64,000 nt of DNA from positions 310,001-374,000 of the forward strand of contig JAGEMR010000013.1 of the NCBI GenBank assembly GCA_021030915.1. The letters are read 5' to 3'. Shown here in pieces: positions 58,019 through 64,000 of the stretch (the first letter of the stretch is position 1; each line of letters starts with the position of its first letter). The notes under the pieces are model-generated. The model had not been told where the DNA came from. It worked only from the letters and a program-made list of their open reading frames with translations, and did no database searches. The translations under genes were made by a program, and so were the position numbers. The stretch comes from Astrothelium macrocarpum. Taxonomy: Eukaryota > Ascomycota > Dothideomycetes > Trypetheliales > Trypetheliaceae.

Positions 58019-58565
58019 AGGGTGACACACCATCTTGCGATTGCATATTCAATTGCGCTGTCGAGATCAGAGATGATATTAAGAGAGAAGGGAGAATGAT
58101 TCGGTGGTTTTATGTTGGCACTCTTTGATACCTGTCGTAGTTTCACGAAGCTACGAGCATGTCTTGAATACCCTCGTTGCGTAATGGTCTGGGAGACCTG
58201 ATTGTTTTGGTTTGTTCTGAGATACCTCGGATAATCTAATATCACTGCTGTTGTTAATTGATGCAATCCAATCTCATCTCTGCTCTAGACTCAACGTGTC
58301 CAAAATGTCAGAATTGCACAAATCCCCCTAATGTAGAGACGTTTGAACACGACCATATAGATATAGAACTAGACACGAATACATATACCTATTCTCTCGT
58401 TCATGAAGCGCAATAATCAGAAGGGTGAGGTCGTTGACGATTCATCCCCACTGTCTGTGCGGGCTAATAATGCAGCCCATCTGCACACCACCGCCACCGA
58501 TGCTATCCACTTTACTCGGTGGAGCTCTGCATCGCATATCCCAAGGCCACCTCGCATAGCATGGC
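58019..58565. other. Intergenic, opsin 3' region and GPI2 promoter
   Basis: No separate gene recognised. Confidence 0.6.
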
Positions 58566-60183
58566 ATGGCCCAGATCTCCGGGTACCATGATACCCCAGG
58601 AACCTATGATGACGCCAACTTCCAAAACCAAACGTACAGTTCTCCATCGACCTCACCTCCACCCCTAAAAGCACCTCCAACAGTGCCGGATCCTTCTCGC
58701 TTGGCGCCCGAAGATGCAACTTACGCTAGCTTCGACCCACCAAAGAGGATGAGACAAAGAAGCCCACTAGGTTTGGTGAATGGAGAGAACACAAACGCGG
58801 GTGGGCCGTCTTCGACAGTTGCGGAGGACTCTGCTATGAGGGGCATGAGCTCGAACGGAGGAAGAAAGAGGCGAGATAAGGACATGGACAGAGCACGGAG
58901 CGCCAGTCGGCGACGCAAAGGAGGCAAGCGAACATGGAAGAAACTGCTGTGGGTGAAGCAGTCCTGTACGTTTACTACTACAGCCCCCCCTCCCCAATCC
59001 AATCCATATGTACATCCTATCTCTCACCAAAAACCTCATTCCAACCTCTCACGCTCTCTCTTCCCCCACAGATCCCGACAACTACACCGACGAAACCACC
59101 TTCCTCGACCACCTGCAGCGCAACCCGCGCCTGCAGCCCTACGAGTTCTGGCCGCTCGTCGCGGACTCGACGGTCATCGTGCAGCACGTCGGCTCGGTGC
59201 TCATCTTCATCGGCTGCTTCGTCGCCATCTACCAGGAGCGCGTCGAGCCCGTCTCCGTCGTCGGCGTCGCATCCGCGGGCACCGTGCTCGGCTGGGCGCT
59301 GTGGGACCGCTGGGTCGGGCAGGAGGAGGCCGCGCGGGAGCTGCAGTTGCAAGAGGCGGAGCGCGGTGCTGGGGATGGTGAAGAAGACACGCCGGCGGAG
59401 GAAGGAGGGAGGAGGGAGCGGGTGGGATTGGGGGTCAGTGGTGTGCCTCTGACGCCGGGGGGAGGCACGGGGCATCCGACGGGAGCGTCGAGTTTTGCGA
59501 ATTATAGCTATTATCCGCCGTATGGGGGGACGTCGTCGAATATGTCGCCGAGGAATCAGCAGAGGCTGGCGACGGCCAAGTCGGCGGTGTTGATTTACTG
59601 TGCGCTGCTTGGGTTGAGCCCGATTCTACGATCTCTGACGAAATCGACGACGAGTGATTCGATTTGGGCAATGAGCACTTGGTTGATGTTTATCAATGTC
59701 TTCTTCTTTGATTATGGGGGCGGCGTGGGAGCAAAGTGTGATGCTTGATGCTTTTTGATGCTACACTTGTGCTAATGTCTGTCTAGATTTCCGGCCTCGC
59801 TATCTACAAATGCAGCCATCATGGCATCGACTGTACTGGCATCTCGACTGCCCTCAACAACCCATGTGTTCTCGTTGACTCTTTTTTCAATCGAGGTCTT
59901 CGGTCTCTTTCCCGTCTTTCGTCGGCATCTTCGTCATATTTCCTGGCATGGCCATCTCGCTCTAACATGCGCCCTTGTCATGGGTCAAGGTGCTGGAATG
60001 GCTCTGTGTTTTCCTGGTGCTGGCTGGATAGCTGCAATAGGAGGCATCATCATCAGTCTGCTGCTTACTGGCTTTGCCATGGGCACCAGCGCTTGGTGGC
60101 TTATTGGCTTGCAGAAATACAAGAATGAAATCCATGGTCCCTGGGATCCAGCTCGACCAATTCTAAGGAGACATTGGGATTGA
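58566..60183 (+). CDS. GPI2: GPI2/PIG-C, GPI-GlcNAc transferase subunit
   Basis: Three exons in phase (58566-58965, 59072-59735, 59787-60183) give 486 aa. The protein is a multi-spanning ER membrane subunit of the complex that adds GlcNAc to phosphatidylinositol, the first step of GPI-anchor synthesis. The family hallmark WKKLLWVKQSYPDNYTDETTF is rebuilt across intron 1. Conserved membrane segments include ESS-like STVIVQHVGSVLIFIG, then SIWAMSTWLMFINVFFFDYG and LSTNAAIMASTVLASRLPS, the last joined across intron 2. Two regions are longer than in yeast or human: an N-terminal 125-residue basic, disordered extension and an insert rich in Glu and Gly after helix 2. Both are common in filamentous fungi. 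The stop lies 9 bp from that of the convergent next gene. Confidence 0.92.
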
Positions 60184-60192
60184 ATGGCTCAT

Positions 60193-61335
60193 CTAACTGG
60201 GTGTATTGCTGCTTTTTGTTACACTGGCATATCCGTTCAGTCCCGCAGCAATGACCTCAGGAAGTCGAAAAATGGAATGTGGATTAAGCTTGTACGTGTT
60301 GACACGCTTTTCGTAATCTTCCCATGCGCAAGACGAAATCAATTTGCCCATGCAGCGTCGGTACGAATCCGTCCAGGGGCCCTTTCTAAGGTGAGATTCA
60401 ATCACGGAAAGATTTCTTGCGATACGGCTTTGGGTTGACAATTCTAGCATTAATTTGCCATTCGCAATGCTCCACAGGATTGCCAAATTCGTCTGCGTTT
60501 TCTCATCTTGATTACGTTGTCGAACACCTGATACCATGAGGTCGATCATCGTTCCTCGATAATGCACCGCCTTGCTGTGATCAAACACTTCGTTCGTGAC
60601 AAATAATTCTGGCGCCCAAGGCTCACAAACTGCAAGATCGAGATTCAAAAGTTTGACTTCACCCTCTACGCAGATACATTCAAGACCGCGAAAATCTCTC
60701 ATGAGCGTACGCAAATACTCCCATCGGTGCGCTCCGTATCCCTGTTTGCACCACCCGTGCAGCTGGAGGCGTACGCATTTCAGATTCGGCAGGTCGTACT
60801 TGAGAGAGCCAAGACGACGCTGGGTCCAGAGTCCGCTACCGGCACTCTCTGATGTATACGCGTGCCATTCATTGGCAACAACTCCATCACCATGAGCAAC
60901 GAGGTTGAGATTGATGCCAAGTATCTGAATTTGACCAGCGCGATCTGGGCCGAGAAGAGCCAAAAATTTGTGGCAGTGGGTTACAGTGGAGAATTGGAAG
61001 GCGTTTTCGCTGTAAAGACAGGCCAACGAAGCAATCTCAGAGTGGATTTGACTACAGGTGCGCAAGAGGCCGATGCCGAGAAGTGGGATTTTGTGGCAAG
61101 GCGATACAATAGTTGGTCCAGAGGGGGAAGAGATGTAAGGATCGACAAAAGGTTCAGAGTCGGTGAGGGCGAAGCGGTAGATTTGGTGACGGAGCTCGAC
61201 GGGAAGGCGGAGGAGAGCGGATTGATGTTCAGATTGCTCTAAGAGATGTGGAGATGACACTGGCACGATTGGAATCTTTCCACATTCTTTGGCAGGCTTC
61301 ATTGCTGCAACCCTGGGCTCCAGGGTAATTGCCAT
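60193..61335 (-). CDS. Uncharacterised 2EXR/F-box-like protein
   Basis: Single exon, 380 aa. The N-terminal motif LLRLPVELRHQIYRFAL (about residues 41-57) is the short LPxElrxxIY block found at the start of many fungal F-box-like and 2EXR proteins. A typical LLRTCSQIHSEIASL-YSEN segment follows at about residues 89-110, as expected for that group. The rest is alpha/beta with no recognised domain. Members are abundant and variable in filamentous ascomycetes, and their partners are mostly unknown. A role as a substrate adaptor is possible but unproven. Its 3' end almost touches that of GPI2. Confidence 0.75.
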   Translation of the reverse strand: MAITLEPRVAAMKPAKECGKIPIVPVSSPHLLEQSEHQSALLRLPVELRHQIYRFALTDSEPFVDPYISSPSGPTIVSPCHKIPLLGIGLLRTCSQIHSEIASLACLYSENAFQFSTVTHCHKFLALLGPDRAGQIQILGINLNLVAHGDGVVANEWHAYTSESAGSGLWTQRRLGSLKYDLPNLKCVRLQLHGWCKQGYGAHRWEYLRTLMRDFRGLECICVEGEVKLLNLDLAVCEPWAPELFVTNEVFDHSKAVHYRGTMIDLMVSGVRQRNQDEKTQTNLAILWSIANGKLMLELSTQSRIARNLSVIESHLRKGPWTDSYRRCMGKLISSCAWEDYEKRVNTYKLNPHSIFRLPEVIAAGLNGYASVTKSSNTPS

Positions 61336-62106
61336 TGTCGCAGAGTAGAGGACAAAAGTACTGAAAGCAGCATGACAAAATGGAATTTCAAACTAAACTT
61401 CTCGACGGCAGCCATTGTGTTATATTAGACTTTTTTTTCTATTACGCCTCACGGAGACTCGTGTTGGGGACCCGTATTTAGCCCTAGCAGAGATCCGGTC
61501 TGCCCATCACAATGGCTTCATGCCTCTCACCTCAGCAAGATAAGTAAGCAGCTGTAGCGCTCTTCGTATTAGTCTACCAATGGAAAACGTTCAGAAAAAA
61601 AACCTTAACGTAGGCTGGATACTGTTGCCTAACTGCAAGTAAACAGCAACAAGAGGAAAAGCACGCTCTCCCTTCACCGGTCGAAGCTTGGCCCCCAAGT
61701 TCGTAGTGGGGTTGACAGCTGAAATGTAGGCAAACATCTTGTCCGTTGGGTTTCAAGATTTCCTAAAATTCTAAAATTCCCAATTGCCATCTTTTCCTCT
61801 TGATTGCTCCCATTGCTGCAAGATATCCAGCTGCAGCACTGGCTAAACCTTACAAGGCAGCAGTGCTTCGGGCGTCGATAGTCCCAGCCACCAATTCAAG
61901 GTTTGTGTTCAGCTCTGCTTTTCCAATCAGATTGCACTGCAGCTGGCCGTCCAGATCGTCCAGCATTCATCCTTCCATTCCGTTTTACTCCCGTTCTTGC
62001 TCTTGCGTAAGCTGTTGGATAGTTGCTGACTGGCGTATGAGAAAGAATCCGTACCCTCGTCTCTTCCCCGCCACCAACCCCTCGTTCCTGAAGCGTCGGA
62101 CAAATC
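61336..62106. other. Divergent intergenic region
   Basis: Promoters of the minus-strand 2EXR-like gene and the plus-strand annexin gene. A T8 run occurs near 61431. No other feature seen. Confidence 0.6.
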
Positions 62107-64000
62107 ATGTTGCGTCCTGGCGGTAGAGACCAGAACAGGTCGAGATCAAAGTCGCGTGGACGCGATCGTTCGACGAGTAACGTCCGCAAAGCTCCATCAC
62201 CACCACAAGCTCCCGTACCTCCTAGAGTTACTAGCCGTCATCCTCTTGTACTCCCTGCTGGAAGTGAGGACGAGGATGACAGCGAGGAAGAAGAAGAGGA
62301 AGACGAAGAGGAAGATGAGCGACATAGTCGAGCACATGGGCATATGCCAATGCCGATGATGCCTGGTGGCTTTGAAGGAAGCTCTACCACCAGTCCACAC
62401 TCTGTAAGATCACCAGGTGTAACACCAGGTCTGTCAAACTATGTTTCATCCGCACAGTATCCACCAGGTCACGGACATCATGAACAGCCTCAAGGGCACT
62501 TTCCAGATTCCTCGAGTGGACACTACGGATACAATGCAGAGGAAATTACGATGGGCGACTACAAGGATCTGCCTCCTCATGAGCGCCCTCAATTCCTTCG
62601 GGAGCAGGAGCAGCATCACGAATACCAAGCTCACCTGCAGTCCCCACCGCAGTCGGGCTTGTCCCGAGTCTTTTCTGCACCCTCATCTCACGTAATGCCC
62701 CAACCTCCAGATCACTCGAGACACTTTTCACAGCCTGCCATGTTTGAAGAGCCGCACTCTCCGCAAACAGGACATCCAAGAGCCATGAGCAATGCAGGCC
62801 AAGCTTCGTCAGGACGATATGCAAATCTACCACAGTACCAATATGCTGCCTTGCCAGATAAGTTGACATATACATCCAAGGCTCAAACTCGCCCACCTGA
62901 AGTGCCACATGCCGTCCCCCAAACGCCACATGCAGTCCCACATGCAGTCCCACATGGAGTTCCACATGGAGTCCCACATGGGTTCCCTCAACCAGACCCG
63001 GTCCCGCATCGGCCACCGATGCCTGGGCACTCTTACAGTGCCAGTGCCAATGCTAACATTGTCGAAATCATGCCTGGCGGTTTCGGTCCCTTTGAGGAAC
63101 AAGAAAAACACAAACGAACCCGTCATGCATCGATAAGAGAGGATCCTCGTCCAGCAAAGCAAAAAGACCATTTCTCTCCGCCGCCTCCACTTGGACATGA
63201 TTTTGGTGCTCACGTGGAAGAACGACGGCATGTAGAAGAAATACGACCTTCCAGGCTTGGTGAGCCCTCATCGAGACTATCACCAACCCATAACCAAGGC
63301 CTCACACCGCGCATGGATCGTCTCTCCGTAAGTGGTAATCGCCCTGACATGAGCAACATCATGCCAGGTGCCTTACCTCCCGGAAGTCCCATGCTCGAAG
63401 CCTACCACGGGACATACCAATCCATCTCTCCCATGCCCTCGCCCATCATGCTCGCGGACAACCACGGCTCCGACTCGGACCTCGACGACTTTACCCCGCT
63501 ATCCCCACACGCTCCGCTCCCGACCCCCGAGCAATTCGCCCTCGGCGGCAGTGGTGGTGGTGGCGGCGGCGCGGCGCGACCCAAAGCCAGCCGCCACCGC
63601 TCCACCAGCAGCAGCGTGTCCTTCGCCAAGGACTCCATCACCACCGCCATCTCCGCGTCCAGCAAGGCGTCGAAGAAGCGCGTGCAGCTGTACGACGCCG
63701 AGGCCGACGCGCACGAGCTCATCTCCGCCCTCTCGCACCGCACCGCCGACGCGGGGCCGCTCATCGAGATCTTGCCGCGCCTGTCGCACGACCAGATCAT
63801 GGAGCTGCGGAATGAGTACAAGAAAAGATGTAAGGTGCAGGGGCGTGGGATCAATATTGCCAAGCATATTAAGCTGAAGACGAGTGGGAATTTTGGCAAG
63901 TTTTGCTATGTCACCGCGCTGGGCAGGTTCGAGTCGGAGGCGTACTGGGCGAATTTTTGGTATCAGTCGAATGGGAGTCGGAGGGAGTTGTTGATTGAGA
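62107..64000 (+). CDS. Annexin, ANXC4-like, 3' end outside window
   Basis: An uninterrupted frame from the ATG at 62107 runs to the window edge (631 codons, no stop). The first 530 or so residues are disordered. They include a basic Arg/Ser N-terminus, an Asp/Glu block (about residues 56-75), His/Pro/Gln-rich stretches, three MPGGF/MPGA motifs and a tetrapeptide repeat of the form PHAV/PHGV. The conserved part then begins (VQLYDAEADAHELISALSHR, then IEILPRLSHDQIMELRNEYK). It continues GINIAKHIKLKTSGNFGKFCYVTALGRFESEAYWANFWYQ, which matches the first annexin repeat of the fungal ANXC4 group. Annexins bind acidic membranes with Ca2+; the fungal long forms are poorly studied. More annexin repeats should lie to the right. 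An unrecognised intron in the low-complexity part is possible. Confidence 0.82.
   Translation, partial: MLRPGGRDQNRSRSKSRGRDRSTSNVRKAPSPPQAPVPPRVTSRHPLVLPAGSEDEDDSEEEEEEDEEEDERHSRAHGHMPMPMMPGGFEGSSTTSPHSVRSPGVTPGLSNYVSSAQYPPGHGHHEQPQGHFPDSSSGHYGYNAEEITMGDYKDLPPHERPQFLREQEQHHEYQAHLQSPPQSGLSRVFSAPSSHVMPQPPDHSRHFSQPAMFEEPHSPQTGHPRAMSNAGQASSGRYANLPQYQYAALPDKLTYTSKAQTRPPEVPHAVPQTPHAVPHAVPHGVPHGVPHGFPQPDPVPHRPPMPGHSYSASANANIVEIMPGGFGPFEEQEKHKRTRHASIREDPRPAKQKDHFSPPPPLGHDFGAHVEERRHVEEIRPSRLGEPSSRLSPTHNQGLTPRMDRLSVSGNRPDMSNIMPGALPPGSPMLEAYHGTYQSISPMPSPIMLADNHGSDSDLDDFTPLSPHAPLPTPEQFALGGSGGGGGGAARPKASRHRSTSSSVSFAKDSITTAISASSKASKKRVQLYDAEADAHELISALSHRTADAGPLIEILPRLSHDQIMELRNEYKKRCKVQGRGINIAKHIKLKTSGNFGKFCYVTALGRFESEAYWANFWYQSNGSRRELLIE

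Noticed and set aside
1..64000. CRISPR arrays, rRNA genes, prokaryotic operon structure
   Set aside because: No regularly spaced repeats or rRNA sequence seen, and the intron-rich genes are plainly eukaryotic.

Overview
The window looks like a nuclear segment of a filamentous ascomycete, most probably a Dothideomycete. The evidence is the many short introns (about 45-105 bp, GT..AG), a fungal GPI2, PMT1, SF3a1 and ISD11, a PNP-NACHT-ankyrin NLR, and a carotenoid-opsin gene set of the Fusarium/Pleosporales type. There is also a C-to-T-saturated AT-rich block of the kind produced by RIP-like genome defence. No species can be named from the sequence alone.

Layout. From 1 to about 20 kb the region is gene-poor: an unknown spliced gene, two secreted glycoside hydrolases (GH12 and GH30) on the minus strand, a 3.49-kb inverted-repeat DNA transposon whose interior is almost pure A/T, a frameshifted cytochrome P450 relic, a 224-bp MITE-like element and one intact P450. 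From 20 to 29 kb lie a TAP-like alpha/beta hydrolase, a Mup1-type amino-acid permease, an AsaB/CmcJ-type oxygenase-like gene and a NIPSNAP protein. From 29 to 34 kb is a large minus-strand NLR with a probable frameshift. From 34 to 47 kb are housekeeping genes: a conserved acidic protein, ISD11 (rebuilt here from three small exons), splicing factor SF3a1, protein O-mannosyltransferase PMT1, a two-Myb Teb1-like DNA-binding protein and a HAD hydrolase.

From 47 to 58 kb there is a complete retinal/rhodopsin cluster: carX (cleavage oxygenase, minus strand) diverges from carRA (phytoene synthase/lycopene cyclase), followed by carB (phytoene desaturase) and a CarO-type proton-pumping rhodopsin. Together these genes can turn geranylgeranyl diphosphate into phytoene, lycopene, beta-carotene and retinal, and supply the opsin that binds it. 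The window ends with GPI2, an uncharacterised LPxEL-type protein and the 5' part of a long annexin (ANXC4-like) gene that runs off the right edge.

The two most unusual features are outside the gene list. (1) The transposon has untouched GC-rich ends around a saturated AT interior in which the surviving cytosines sit almost only after T. (2) At least eight local GC peaks, all in or near exons from 23 kb onward, flip sharply from C-rich to G-rich on the top strand. Splice sites were placed by hand from GT/AG positions and reading-frame phase; intron coordinates are therefore inferred.
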